Made by a program: the position numbers and the translations under genes. A stretch of DNA of 64,000 nt, taken from Burhinus oedicnemus (lineage: Eukaryota > Chordata > Aves > Charadriiformes > Burhinidae). Numbering within the stretch: position 1 is the first letter of the stretch; every line of letters begins with the position of its first letter. Under the pieces are notes generated by a model. The model was given only the letters and a program-made list of their open reading frames with translations. It was not told the DNA's origin and did not search any database. The DNA lies in assembly GCA_008921705.1 (NCBI GenBank), contig VFFE01007510.1, positions 923,947 through 987,946 on the forward strand, in the 5' to 3' direction. This document shows positions 1 to 15,100 of the stretch, in pieces.

Positions 1-122
1 GCAATAAAGAGAAAGAGAGATACACGAAAGCAAAGGAGCTGATACCTGCTGACCTGGAAAACACTCTTGCTGAGCTGACAGAACTAGACAGTGAAGTTCA
101 AGAAGCTATACACGTGAGACAG
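1..122 (+). CDS. SYNE1: SYNE1 exon 1 of window (5' part outside)
   Basis: The reading frame begins at base 3 and runs 40 codons ([18 protein letters not shown]...VRQ) to a GTTAGT donor, ending in phase 0. The upstream splice site lies outside the window or at its edge. This is the end of a spectrin-repeat segment. The 386-base intron that follows shows nothing recognisable; its open frame at 186-518 is chance. Confidence 0.93.
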
Positions 123-3100
123 GTTAGTGCACCCTAAGTGTCATTAGTTTCTTGCTCACGAAGCTGAAAAATATGGCTCTGTGGCTTGATGTTTGTAATC
201 ATTATGAAAAGATTGATTTTAATAATCCTGTTGTTTGTTTCTTTTAATGACTTACGTTGTGGCCTGTTGCCATGGATGACTTGGGGGGCAGAGGGGGAAA
301 ATGCTTCCTTAATATACATTTATACCTGCATGTGGAAGTGCAGACTCACTCAAACCTACTTCCATGTAGTCTCTCCAGACCTGTATTTTAAATATAATAA
401 ATGTAAAAGAAAGCAAGAAAAAATCCAGACTCTCAGCAGAGGATTTTTTTGTTGCCGCTGTGAATTTTATGTCTGTCACGCTTTGTATAATTTTCCCTTT
501 TATTTCAGGCTACCTTGAATAAATTATATAGCTTCTGCCAAAGATACTACCAAGTGATGCAAATAGCAAATGACTGGCTTGAAGATGCTCAGGAATTTCT
601 ACATTTAGCAAGAAATGGTCTTGATGCTGAGAACTCTGAGGAGAACCTAAGGAACCACATTGAATTTTTCAGCACAGAAAGTCAGTTCAGTAATCATTTG
701 AAGGAGTTACAGGGCCTTGTGTCTGAGATACAGCCCTTTATCCAAGCCACAGCAAGAGAGCAGCTGATGCAGAACGTAGCTGTGCTGGAGCAAAGGGCCA
801 AAGACACAAAGCAAGAAGCCAAAACTCAGCAAGAGCAGTTACAAAGGTATATTCATCTTTTTTTTTTTTTTCTTTCATTTTAAGATCACCTTGTTGATCA
901 TGAAAGAAAGAGATCACAACATTAATTGCAATTTCATAAAATGTGCTACTGATGAGAGAAGTGGATACTGGGATTCAGAGCTCTTGGATTCTGTTTTCTG
1001 TTCTGCCACTGACTGGCTAGATGTGTGATCCTGAGGGAGCTACGATAAAATTATATAAAGCTTGAAACAGCATCGAGAAGAGTAGGAAATGATTGTCCCT
1101 TATTTCACCTGCCACAAGACCTACGCAGAAACAAATGAAATTGAAGCAGACATTTTGAACTAAAAGGAAATACCTTTTTAACCAGCATAACTATGTTACT
1201 TGTTATTCCTGAATGTTCTGGAATCCCAGAGTTTGGGTGGGTTTAAAACACAACATAGACAAAGTCACTGAGAAGTCAGTCAAGGGCTATTAAATGCCAA
1301 GCTGTGTCTGTAAGTCACAGCTGAAAATCAGGAGCATATGCTTCTATGTGTGCTCTTTCCAGTAATCTTTCTTTTTCTTGGAAAATATGGTGTAACAGCA
1401 AAACTAAGCAGTTACATTGAAAACTAGCTGCAACAATATTCCTGATTTTAAAATGGGTTTATATTGCATTAAATTTTTCTTTCTGGAACTATATTTTTAA
1501 GGTGTGCTTCTGAGTGGCAGGAGTACCAGACAGGAAGACAGAAGGTTATTGAAGTGATGAATGAGGCTGAGAAAAAATTATCTGAATTTTCAGTAGCTAA
1601 AGCTGCTTCTTCTCATGAAGCAGAAGAGAAATTGCTAATGCATAAGGTAAGGTACTGAAAGTTATATGAAATCATTTTCCTTCAGTGAAAATAAATGTAT
1701 ATTGTGTAGGTCCCTCCCTGTGGCAACCTGAATTTGAGTTTTTAAATCTTTTCATGTAATGCTTAACTGTGTCACAGCACACCAAGAGGTGTTTTGTGTG
1801 GGGAAGAGCACACGTTTTATTTGTGGGATGACAGGGACAGATATTTTTAATCACTTTTCAGCTTAATGTCTGTCTATGGGCCTATGACTGTAAAGAACTG
1901 GAAGGAACCAGGAGGTTCCTAAAAGCCTTGGGTGCGTAAGTCCCAAAACTGTGTACCCTACAAGAAATTCAGATGAACAGAAACATCCATCTGCTTTTGA
2001 TCACATGAAATAGTTTTACTAGGACAGGAGGGGTTGGGGTTTCATATTAGCTGTTGTTTAGTCTGAAATAAATAAATGTAACTTAAAAGAATTACTTTCT
2101 CCTCTAGTATTTAGGGTGCTATTCCATTACCTTAATATAAGCAAGTTAGTGACACTTCAAACATGCTGCCTGTTCTCCAGCTGTGTCTCTGAAGGCAGGA
2201 ATCTTCCCTAAGAGTAATGTTGTGTCTGCCAGCTTCATGAGAATATGCTGATACCCTTAGACATCTAAAATTGTATGAGAGAGAAACATAACATAAACGT
2301 ATGCTTAAACACCTGAATTGCTTCTTGCATTTTTAGACTCTAACAGAAGTCAGTCTTTGCTATGAGAAGTGTCCTGAATACTCATTTCCATCCCTTTTGA
2401 GGTGCTAGGAAGGAAGAGAAAATCTGATTACACCAGATTTCTGCTGCTTCCAGAGAGTTGCATTTTGGACCAGGTCCTTCAAGTAGCTGTAGCTAATATA
2501 TTGCGTATGAAAATAAAGTGAGACCTAACCACCTCACTCAGCACAGAGTACCTCCTCTTTGTCTGCAGTGGATGCAAGTGGCTCATGTGTCTGCAAGTGT
2601 ATTGAATAGTTATGAGTTGTGTTGTAGAAGAAGAAAACAGTGCTTATTTTTGCTTTTTCAGACTCTTGTGTCTGTAGTGAATTCTTTTCATGAGAAGATC
2701 ACAGCCCTAGAACAAAAGGCTTCACAGCTGGAAAAAGTTAGCAATGATGCCAGTAAGGCAACTATAAGTAGATCCATGACAACAGTTTGGCAGCGCTGGA
2801 CACGACTCCGGACTGTAGCCCAAGAGCAAGAGAAAATTTTAGAAGGTGCAGTGCAGGAATGGAAGGGCTTTAATGATAAGGTAACTTCTGGTCTTGGTAA
2901 ATCCTTCTTTGTTAACTGTACATAGGTTTTCACTGATTATACTGCCTTATTAATCATCTTATGGTAGAGAAAGCTGATAGCAGGAATAACAGCTATGGAA
3001 GACCTAGGTTTAGAACCACAGCCTCCAAGGCTTGCACTGTTCGTCTATATGTATACATAGTATAGTAAATACAGAGTTGTTCTGGTTACTGGTGGTTCTC

Positions 3101-6100
3101 AGAATCTTCTCCTCTATGTTTCCCTTACCCGGCTGGTCTATTCTAGATTAAGTCAACCTGTTTTTTTTTTTTCCCCTGAAGAGTGTGAAGTTGCCATTTC
3201 TGAATTTATGCAGTGATATTATTGCCTGTCACTGCTCGCTGATCACGTGTCCCTTTTTCCCTTATATCCTACCTGACTCTCTTTGTCTGTCATTGTCCAT
3301 TATTTCATGCTCAGATAGCAGGTTCTCGGAGAATGGGGATAATCTTTTTGTTAAATGTATGACTTGTGCCAAATAGGGTCTGCCTTGGGGTAGAGCTGTA
3401 GGTCCTATGGCAATAAAGATAATAAATGCTAAAAAATATGGGGAACCACTCATCACTTGACAAAAAAGTCCCTTAGCAAGTCCTAGTCCAGTGTGAAGAG
3501 CTAGGGCTAGCTAGCTGGATCTAGCACATTAGAGCATGGATGTATATCTGCTATAGAGACTCCTGCACAAGCCGTATACTGCAACTGTTTCACAGCATCT
3601 AAATGTACAGCACTGGGTTTAGCACCTTTTGGTATCAGCTGTAGTAGCTTCTTTTTAATTTCATTATTGCCAAGACTGCATATCTTTCCATAGATTGAGA
3701 AAGCCACCGTAGCAATAGATCAGTTACAAGGTCGCTTACCAGAAAGCTCAGTGGAAAAGGCATCCAAGACGGAGCTTCTGGAACTCCTGGATTACCACAG
3801 CAGTTTCCTTCTGGAGGTGGAGCACCAACTGTCGTCTTTGGGCCTGCTCAAACAGCACGCTGTCAGCCTGCTTCAGGATGTGGAAATAAAGCCTCTGTCT
3901 CAGGAGGAACTACCAGTCATGCAAGAAATCAAAGCAATGCAAGATCGGTGCCACAAGTAAGGCAATATTTTTAGAGAGTCACTAGAAAAATGGTACCTTA
4001 CAAGTCATTAATAAGAGTTCATGGATCATTTTGTTTTCATTAACAATTACCATGCTTAAAATAAATAATAGTTATTATATTTAAAATAAGCATCAGTTTA
4101 ATTTTAAATTATCTTTAATTAATTTTAGAATACATTTTTACCATTATTTTTTATTTCCGTCAGCAGGAGTATGCATTTTAGAATATGTACTTCTTGCCTT
4201 GCATAGTAATAGTAACTTAAGTAAGAGCTATATAAACTACGTTAAAGTTATAACTCATTTTAAACACTTCCATTGCATCTCACCATTAACAGTGACCTTT
4301 TTTTCTTTTTGTATCCTAAGTTTAATTAGTTTATCACTTTGTTTCCCCAGTTGGAAGCACTTGGGTACCAAAAGTAGGTAGCCTCTGAAATTTACAAGGG
4401 TATTTAGTGAACATGCAAAAGAAACATCTTAGCATTTCACCCTGTGGTTATATGAATGTTTATCTAGATGTAAAATGTTTCCCTGTCATGTATAAACCAG
4501 GAAGTTTTACAGCTACGTTTCAGGACTCATATCCACCTGATAACTGCTCTAAGTTGCCGTTAACTGGGTCTCCACAGCGGGAAAAGGGAGAGAGAGAATG
4601 AAAAAACTGTAAACCTTGCACCTAGCCTGTGCACAGTTCATTGTTTGCATGTCCCTGTAGAAAATGTGTGGATATTAGTACTTTTGTAATGCCATTCTTC
4701 CCTTAGAGTCGGTTTCTAAGAAATAGGGTCTGTGATCACCTCATCCTCAAGTAAATAAGGCATGATTCAGCTATGAAAGTTTATACAAACATAAATCAAA
4801 TACGGGAATATCAAAGTAAGATCCATGTCATGTACATAAGAGCTACAAGTAGTCCTGTAGATCTTTCACAGAGCTGTCATCTGAAAAAGATTCTATTTTT
4901 TATGGGAGATCCAAGTTCTTGAGGAAAATGGGAAAATTCTGTCTCAGTATAAGTGCGGAGATAGGACCCTGGATCAAAAATGGTTTTCAGATGTTTGATC
5001 CATGCCTTATCCTAAGTATTCTGCCAATACAAATCCCCTCAATAGGGGTAGAATTTATCTCACATTATTTTAAATTATACATATCCACATCTGAACTGGT
5101 TATTTCTCGCTCTCTAATTAGTGGAGAGAAATAGACAGGTCTAAGATGCAGTTTTTCTGACCTATTTTAGAAGTTTCTTTTAGAATGGTGATGAATCATC
5201 CTAAATCATGCCCTAGAATATCCTGCTTCCTGCACTGACAAGAAGGGCAGTCTGTGGAGCTCAGATGTAGGTGTCTATTGTAAATATTTGCATTTCTTCA
5301 AAAGAATTGTTCACTTGATGTCAAAATACATAAAACTGCTAATTAAAGGGAATGAACTGAAGAATGAACATGAGAAATTTAAGTATGTTGCTTTAGTAGT
5401 CTGTTGCAACACTGCCCCGCTTTTTATTACTCTGGATGTCGGGCTGTCAATCATTATCCTTATTATTAAATATTTTTTGACAAAGCAATGTTTTTAGACA
5501 TTGCTTAATTCTTCACAAATAGCTACCGTTTCTTTGTTTCTGAAGTATGCAACAGAAAGTGAAAAAAGGTGTGAAGATGGTGAAACAGGAGCTGAAGGAG
5601 CGTGAGGAGGTTGAAGCAGATATTAATATTGTGAAGTCCTGGATCCAGGAAACAAAAGAATATTTATTAAGCCCTGATGTAGAATTGGATACTCAACTTC
5701 AGGAGTTGCAGGTATATCAAATTTGTCAATTTCTAAATTACAATATTTATCTTTGTTGCAATCTGCTAGTGAGCGTTAAACACCATGAATTCAAATTCGA
5801 CAATATTCATTAGTTTTTGAGTAAGCCACTGGACAAATTCATAAAGCGTGAAGTAGCTGATGAGCTGTAATACCTTATTTTAAAGATATTTAAGATATAT
5901 TTAAGTATCTGCATTTATGCAATTTTACATACTAGCACATTGTTTAGTATTTTTTCTCTGCATCTAAAATATGGGGGAAATATAGAGTGTAAACGGACAG
6001 AATGTGATATTTCTTTTCTATCTTGGCAGTTTGGGATGGGGAGGGAAGCAACAAAATAAACTCGTTTCACTGGAGGTGCTGAAAAATTGTCATTTTCTGC

Positions 6101-9100
6101 ATACGTGTGGTCACACAGGAACAGAGAACTGGACAGACAGTCATAAATGACAATCCAGGGAATCCCAAGATAAAACTCTTTTAATGAACCATTTAAAAAT
6201 TTTAAAGTAATTAGCTTTGTTGCAAGCTGCTTGTAATGTCTGCATTTGCTAAGTTTACACAAATGCGCTTTTTCCCGTTGTTCTTAACAATACTGTTTTT
6301 CTGTCATCAGTCTCTCCTTGGTGAAGTAACTACTCATCGACAGGCTGTTGAAAAGATGGCTGAAAAACAACAGAATAAGTACTTGGGGCTTTATACCATT
6401 TTGCCTTCTGAACTCTCTCTTCATTTAGCAGAAGTTGGGCTGGCCCTTGTAACTGTACAAGATCAGGTAAAGCATAGTAGATAAATGCATTACAGCTCTA
6501 TAGCTCTTCTTTATAACTTAGTGAAATACAGTAACCAAGTGTGGTTACTGTACTACTATGAGAATGTAGAGTAGTGTCATGGTTTAACTCCAGCCAGCAG
6601 CAAGGACCATGCAGCCACTCGCTCACTCCACCCAGTTCCGATGGGGGAGAGAAGAAACTTATGGGTTGAGATAAAGACAGTTGAATAGTTAGAGCAAAAG
6701 CCGTGCGCACAAGCAAAGCAAACCAAGGAATTCATTCACTACTTCCCATCGGCAGGCAGGTGTTCAGCCATCTCCAGGGCAGCAGGACTCCATCATGCAT
6801 AATGGTTACTTGGGAAGACAAATGCTGTAAATCCAAACATCCCCCAGTTTCCTCCTTCTTCCCCCAGCCTTATATGCTAAGCATCTGTCATATGGCATGG
6901 AATATCCCTTTGGCCAGTCAGGGTCAGCTGTCCTGACTGTGTCTCCTCCCAACTTCTTGTGCACTTCCAGCCTACTCATTGACGGGGCGGTGCGAGGAGC
7001 AGAAAAGGCCTTGACTGCTTAGCAACAGCCAAAACTATCAGTGCGCTATCAACATCCTTTTCATCCCAAATCTAAAAACATAGCACTATACCAGCTGCTA
7101 GTAAGGAAGTTAACACTATCCCAGCTCAAACCAGGACAAGTAGGTCCATTACCTTCTTCCTTTAAATTAAAGTTAAATGAAAATTAATTTCTTTTCAGGA
7201 GGAGAGATTTCTGGTTACTGAATTTAATTCTTGTTGTTTACAGATTCAAACCAAAGAAAGAGAGACTCAGCAGATCAAAACACTGAATCAGGAGTTTGGT
7301 CAGAAAATCCAGGGGATAGCAAATGAACTAAATGCCATTCTTTCCAAACTGAAAAAGAAAACAAATGATATAGCACAAGCTAAACTTGAACAAAAGGTAA
7401 GGCAAGACTTCCCTTATTTGGTTACACCATAAATTCTTCTGAATTGGGATGTTCCCTTCATACTAGTGTTGTATTTGGGAAGACCTGTGTGATACATTTT
7501 TTTTTTTAATGTAGTTTAACAGAAGAATGGACAGAAATAAGGATTGACTGATGATATTTTTTAATTATATTCTTTGCAAACTAGCCTGTACAGGGACTTG
7601 AGTGAGTAACATAACTTGAAGGAAGTAACTGACAGTAAAAGCAAGTCAGATAGACAAAGTTATGCTGTTCCCTCTAAATAATGAGTATGACTGCAATCTG
7701 GGAAAATCTAAGAGGCTCCCAAACCACTCCTTGTCCCAGTCTGTACTGAAAAGACTGTTCTTTACAGCACACCTTTACTTGCGATGAATAGAATTTTACT
7801 TAGCCAGTAGTCCATCTCATATCATTTGGTGGAATAATGAGGTAAAGTACTATTGGTGCGGTTAAGGGTAATGCAAAGGACTCTTGGTTCTTTTTATAGG
7901 TTTTCTTAATCTTAGGTATGTACTACACTCAGAAAAGCTCATCTGTACTGAGGTGTAATGGCCAAGTTAAGATTATCATATGAGAGCAGGGGATTTTTGC
8001 GGGGGGTGAGACATGGGAGAGAGGTTGCTTGAGGGTGGGGTGGTTTTTTAACTAGTCAAAGATAAACTTGACTAAGTTACTATCTGAAAGTAAGCAAAGC
8101 ATGCTAAATAAAAGGAGATTTGGCATATCTGGTGTGTCAAAAATTACTTGTTTATTTTCCTGAGTTCCTCTCAATATGCTCCAAAGTACCATTTGCTTTG
8201 CAGGAGGTATCACTGAAATATATCCCTTTAAAATTGGTTTATCTCCTTGATCCCAGTAATTAAGTAGAAAGCCAGTAAAATGTGCTTTCCCATGTTACGT
8301 AGATGAAAACTCTCTCACTAGAGATTTAATAAAGTTTCCTCGACTGCATTTATTTCAGCACTCAGCTGATACTCCTGAGATTGGGTCAGCTTTGATTACA
8401 GCAGTAAATATTTTTATGTTAACATTGAAACTGTGAAAAATAAAATAAAAATCTGTTTTAAGTCCTGTGACCAAAGTCAAGTGGATCCTTCCCTCATTTT
8501 TAAACAGCATATAAATTCTGCATTGTTTCTATAGTAGAGACATTTATTTATGCCTGCCTGAAATATGTGTGTCTTTGTATTTAGATGAGTAGTTCAACAT
8601 CTGTCTTTATGTCTACATGTAGACAGTTATGTCACTAAGTCATGCTACTGTTCATGGAATAATATTTGTTTATCATAAAAGTTGATCATAACTTACACTC
8701 TAAAGTGTGTCTGCCAGGACAACCCTGACCTGAAGAGCTTAAACCTTCTTGAAGCACCTGTAGCTAGAGCAGTGTTCTGAATCAATTTTTGTCTGATGAT
8801 TGCAATTTATATTTCTAAAAATAATTGCAAGGTGACTAGGGTGTTTGATGAGACTTACTTTATTTATATTACTAAAATAATGAATTGTTAACACCTTAGG
8901 TATAAAAATAAAATACAAAAACTTCCAATACTCCCTCCCAAAGAAACTGTAGCCCATAACTGTGTTATCAATCTATGAGAAACATAAAAAACCTTTTAGG
9001 TTTCCTTTTTAAACTTTTCAGAAATTTTCTAACTATGGTAAGAAAAATTGATTTTAAAATCTGTTTCTATTGAAACAGTCTAGCATCCAGACTGCTCCTT

Positions 9101-12100
9101 TGTCAAGATCAAGCTATGAAAATGCAAGTTTCAGATGAAAATGAAAGTTTTTTCTAATGCATTAATGAGTAATTACATATTTCTGATTTTGTAAGGGTAT
9201 GTTTTAAGACAGCAACAAGACAAAAACCCTTTCCAATATATAAAAATCCTTGTCATGGCAATGTGTGCTGACTATTAATGTCAAAAACAAACACAGAAAG
9301 ATGGCCAGGAACAGTTAACGTCACTCTGAAGTGACTCGGTCTTTTGCTATGGTAGGGAAAATGGTTATCCATTTCAGCCAGGAATTCAGAGAAGAAAGAA
9401 TAATGGCACAGATTTCAGAGATGACCAAACATCCTGCTGTTCTGCCTTCCTGCTTAGAGAAGCATTGTTGGCTTCAAGCCAGAATAAAAATGGAACAAGC
9501 TATGGAGACTTTGGATAGGGCATAAAAGTTTCAAGTCGAACTAGGAATAATCAGCCAGAAAGCTAACACTTCCTGGATCACTGATTTTCGTGTTTTTCTG
9601 TCTAGATCCTCGGTGAAGAGTTGGACAGCTGCAATATAAAGCTGTTGGAATTAGATGCATCAGTCCAGGACTTTGCAGAGCAGAACGTACCGCTGGCTAA
9701 GCAGCTGGCTAACAGGATAGGGAAACTCACTGCATTGCACCAACAGACCATACAGCAGGCTGAGTACAGAGCAGCCAAGCTCAGCCAGGTATGGTTTCAA
9801 ATCCTTTCTGCCGTTTCCTTTCAGAAGCAGAAGGAGCATGCAAATTTCTAATTTATTTTCCTGTAGTTACGCAAGAAGGGGCATTCCTTGGCACATCTGC
9901 CTATTATTAGTCAGGGCTTGCGTCACACTAACTTAAAGAGAGGCACAGACAGGTCAGATCAGGAGGGTGGAATAATTCCATGACGATGCTTCAACATCCT
10001 CTTCCATGAACCATCTGCTGGTTGGTTCCTCTGGTGCCCTGAAAAGATTATAGACCTTCCCACAAACAGTAGCATGCCAGAAAATACTATCTTACTGTAC
10101 TTTTCAGGGCCTCTGTCTTATCACTGTTACCTATATTTGCAGCATTAAAAAAAAAAAAATTGTTTTGCTCTAGTCACATTCTGTAGAGGGTGAATATAAT
10201 TTGTAGATTAAATAGAAAAGCCTGGATACAATGGCCCTGATGATGCATAATGTTTATGCAACACTTCAGCATTCATAAAGATGCTTCCCCTGTGGTTCAA
10301 AGCCCTGAAACTCTTTCTTATGTATGTTTTTGCTGACTGTTGTTATCCAAAAAAAGTCGAGTTAAAAGCAAATAAATTGATTTTCTATAGTTCTGGCATC
10401 AATACCCTGATAAATTATGAGTTCTGTTTTCTGCATGCATAAGGAAGCTTCTGTAAGGCTTGAAAAAGATAACTATTTCATGATCCTCTTTTCAGTTTCC
10501 TCTAAAATATTGTTTTTAAAAAGAGATAGAAAATTACTATCAAAGTAAGAGTTCTGTCAAAGGTACTTGGTGAAGGGATTTAACTATTAGGATATTTTTG
10601 TTCAGCACCAAGAAATCCGCTTCCTATCATAAAAAAAAGATAGGTAGGGCAAACTGCATGCAAATACAGATCTGTCACCTAGGATTTGATCTATCCTTCA
10701 TACAGGACAAATGCATTAAAATCAGTGAAATTATTCTGGCTAAGTGAGAAGAAAATTTGAACTAAAGAGCACTTTGCTAAATAGAAACTGAATTAATCAG
10801 AAAGCAGAGCTTTTGTCCTCTATTTTGAAATAAGTGCAACATTTCTTTTTTTTGGAAATGTGACAGGCTGAGTGGACAAAGCAGGTTTTAAATAAAGGTG
10901 ATTCTGGGGATGACATGGAAAGAGACAAAGAAAAATAAGAAATGACATAAAAGAGGCTTGCAGTGAGCCACAAACTGAGCAAGAAGGTATTTTGGAACTT
11001 ACGTGTGACGCTGAATATGTGCAGGAAGTGTACCCTCTAGGGATATATTTGAGCATCGATGCACCCTCCCAGTGTGACCTACATTCTTGTAGTGCCTTTT
11101 TTTCCCCTGAAATAAATACGCTTTTTACTGGAAGCAGACCTATTTTAACTCCATAAATACAGAAATACCTACATTCTATTCAACAGTAAGATAAAGTTGT
11201 TAAAACGATCCCCAAGTTAAAAACAGTAAATGAAATAAAAGTAATTTTATCTTTCTCTAAGAACTGTACAGAATTACATCTTAGCCTTAAGTGGATTTTT
11301 CTTGTATATCCAGGCTGCTTCACACTTGGAAGAATACAATGAGATGCTGGAGTTCATATTGAAATGGATCGAGAAAGCAAATATCCTAGTGCATGGTAGT
11401 ATAACATGGAATTCTTCCTCTCAGCTTCGTGATCAGTGTAAAGCCTACCAGGTGATTATATGAGCTATAAAATTTAAAGGACAGTATATAAAAGGATATA
11501 AGTATATAAAAGTATATAAAAGTTGATCTCTATGTTTACTCAAGTACATTGGCTTCGGAGCAGCTTTTGATTGAACAGCGTGTCTATACACTGTGATTCT
11601 ATCACACCGAGTACCTCATTGCAGTTAATATTCCTCTAAAACTTTAGTTAATCAAACACAATTTTCAGGCTTGGTTGTTGATTTTTTTTTTTTTTCCTTT
11701 CTCCTTTATGCTAAATCAGAATAGCCTTTGTTCTCATCTGATGAGTTTCATCCCAAATGTTTCTTCCAGTTGCTTCCTGAACATCTTGTATCAGAGTGTT
11801 TTGCTGTCGCTGTGACAGTGCAATTTGTTCTGTGTGTGGAATGTGTAAGTGTGGAATCAGTGGAGCATTTTGATAAGGTTCAAGCTTGCCCACTGTTACA
11901 TGACCACCTGAAACAAATCAAAGCATTGTAAGATGATCATGTCTCCCTAATGCCAAAATAAGACTGCATTAATTATATTTTTTTATATATACACTAGTTA
12001 ATTGTCAGCTGCATTCACTTACACTGGGGCAATGTAATGTGTCACACTTTCTTATTCTGAAGAGGAACCTCCAGGCAACTTATCCTGAGGATAGCTGGGA

Positions 12101-15100
12101 GTTAGCATTTCTGGTTTGGTTTTGCTATGGATTTTTCCCTGCTTCAAAAGTTGATGAGGATATGGGCTTAACCAGTGCCATCCCACAGAACACTTTGGTA
12201 GCCATTTTTTAGGCAGCAATAATGACTACTGCCGTGCTATAACAGTAGACCCAAGTGCTTGCTGCGGCTTCCTATTAGGTACCTCAGGCTTCCAGAACAA
12301 ATCCTATCCATAGGTTGTGTATGTATTATTTTTACAGGCAAGTGTGTATAGCAAAATACTAAAATGAATGTGCTGGTAATTACAGCTACTGAAGCTTCTC
12401 AACTTACTCTTTTTTTCCCAGTCTCCATAAGCTGAAGCACTTCAGCATACACTCAGAATTAAGCATATTGTCTAAACCTTACAGGAGATTAATACAACTT
12501 AAACGTATGCTTACAAATGTGTGCAAATTGAGGAGTTTGCATAACAGCAATATACTTAAAAATATGTTTAATCTGAAGCTCAACTCTGGCATTCATTTTG
12601 TTTGTATTTCCATCTAGACTATGCTTGATGAGTCCGGAGAGATTCATGATGATCTTGAGGCCATGAGTGAGAGGATTGAGTATCTGGCAAGTGTATACTG
12701 TACTGAAGGAATGTCACAGCAAGTGCTGGAACTGGGGCGGCGGACAGAGGAATTACAGCAAGTTATCAAAGTGCGGCTACCAAATCTCCAAGATGCTGCC
12801 AAGGTATATGAAAGCAGTTTTTCTAATGCTAGCTGACAGCTAGGGTGGTGTGTGCATCATGTTTCTGAGACTATTAGAAGTATAGATTATCTGTGGTCTA
12901 TAAAGGGAATGACTGTGTTGTCTAAAGCTAGATGTCTCACACCATTTGAGATACTGCCTTCAGGTGCTGTTCCAGATGGGGACAGGATTCCTGCAGGTCC
13001 TGTCATATCTGCCTATTCTGGATGGATGTATTAGGGATCATGCTGTGTCTCAAATGGCACTGAGCATCTACGTTTAGATACCTGAAAAGTGTCTGTGTTG
13101 GGACTTATACTATGCGATTTCCTTAATTTTTCTCTTAAAAGATATCCACTGTATATTAATTCACATCAGGACTGGACCAGACCAGGATTCCATAATGTAA
13201 GACCTACCTCTACAAGGGAGTGTGATGAAAAGAATGAACGTGCTTTTTCATGTCCCTGACTTTTCTGTGCAGTTCTTTCATATGGGTTTATTGTTAATGT
13301 AAAGGTGTGTTACACCTATGCAATGCACGGTAAACTGGTGGAAGACACAGGTGAAAGCACAGAAGTCTGTTTCTACTTGCTCTTACCTTCAGGGCAAGAA
13401 ATTTTAACCTTTTTTTTTTTTTTTAAATTGATAACAATATTTCAGGAAAAAAATTAATATTGGAATGGTATGATTAGTGTATTTATAGGGATTCTTCTGC
13501 TGTCACCTGCTACAGTTACATGGTACTCAACAAGAAAACACTTAAAGGCAGCTAAGAGAATAGGCTATCACCAGTTGTTAGGACAATTGCAGCTATGGTT
13601 AAAACCTGTCCTTCTCCACAGTTGATTCATTTCACAACACTTATAGGACATAGCAGAAATGCTGCAGCTGCAATAACTATAACAGTATAACAGAGAGGTT
13701 TTGAAGAAGACTTCTTTCCACTATGAAAGCACAAATCAGTAAAACACAGTTTATGAGCTGAAGGCTTTTTTTTTTATTATTATTATAATTTTTCATGGAA
13801 CAAACCAGAGATTTGCGTACAAGTAAGCTTAGTAGAAGTGAAACTTACTAGCTTCAATTCTCAGAGAAATATTGCAACAATTGAATAAACTATTTGTAAA
13901 TTCTTATAAGAAAACATGGAGAAGAATAGGAGCCAACATAAATTTATGAAGAGAATCATATCAAAAGTGTCCGATTTAACATGAAAGTAATAGATTTGTA
14001 GATAAATGTACATCATATATCTTGGCTTTAATAATGTTTCACATGATATTAACAAAGTTAATAAGCTTATCTAGTTGAAAATAAAATAGGTAGGTTTAAA
14101 GCTGGCTAGAAAACTTAACTAGTATGTAATTATTAACGGTTCACAGCCCAAAAGGAAAGATACATCAAATAGGATTTTGCAGGGTTCTCCCTTGGGTCTG
14201 ATTCTATTCGATATTTATGAGTTGGATGGTGGTTTAGAGATCATGGCTTTTGGAATGCTTAGACAACACCAAATGTATAGGGACCACCTGAAAAAAACTT
14301 AGGCTGCTATTCAACAGGGATAGGGGCAAATTGTTTCATTTAGACAGGAAGAACCAGGCATGTGTGTATCTGAATTAGGAATTACTGGCTTGATGCCAGT
14401 AATTGAAAGGTCTTAAGTTTAATAATGCAGACCGTGTCAAAATGGGTGAACAAGGTCACATCATTGTGAAAAACCCAAACACCATGCAGAAAATAAAGTA
14501 TATAATTGTAAGGTATGTGAAGTAGTCCTTTTGTTCTACCTATTGGTCACTAGTGAGGTTTCAGCTGTGTCCAGCTTTGCACTTGAAGAAAGATATGGAA
14601 CAAATGGAGAAAGAACAGAGGATAGTGATGATTGTGATAAGTCTATAAATTTGTAGAAAAGATGTATGAAAAAGGATTATCCTAATATATGATATATTCA
14701 GAGAGAAGAAAAATTATTTGTTCTTCATGTCTGTTGTTAATGGGATAGTAAGTAGAGGATTGAAATTACGACAAAAGATAACTTCATGTTAGACTATCAG
14801 AAAAAACTTTCTACGAAAGAAGAGTACTAAAACAGTGGAATATGTTGTCTGTAGAGATAAGTGTACTCCACTGTTCGTGGTCATTAAGAACAGTCTGTAA
14901 AGATAAGACAGTTATGTCCTATCTTATTACAAGAAGACATCTTGAGTTCCTTTCTAGACCTCAAACTTTATGGAATTAGCTTTATAAAGTACATGCTGTA
15001 TTTGAGATTGAGGAAGTACTTAAAATAATAACTCTGACTTTGAGACCTCTTTTTCTAGACTGTCATATGACAGCTATTTTTATCCAGTATTTTCAACATT

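Noticed and set aside
186..518. 110-codon open frame upstream of exon 2
   Set aside because: It is intron sequence between a good donor (123) and acceptor (507-508). The peptide is hydrophobic and cysteine-rich with no family likeness.
2518..2661. Upstream extension of exon 4 as an alternative first exon
   Set aside because: The open frame is short. The sequence has a normal acceptor and no promoter-like composition.
9331..9525. 64-codon open frame just before the exon at 9606
   Set aside because: No matching splice sites in phase and no likeness to nesprin or any transposon protein I know.
11483..11522. TATA-box-like tatataaaag copies as a promoter
   Set aside because: They form a short tandem repeat in an AT-rich intron with no CpG context and no downstream first exon.
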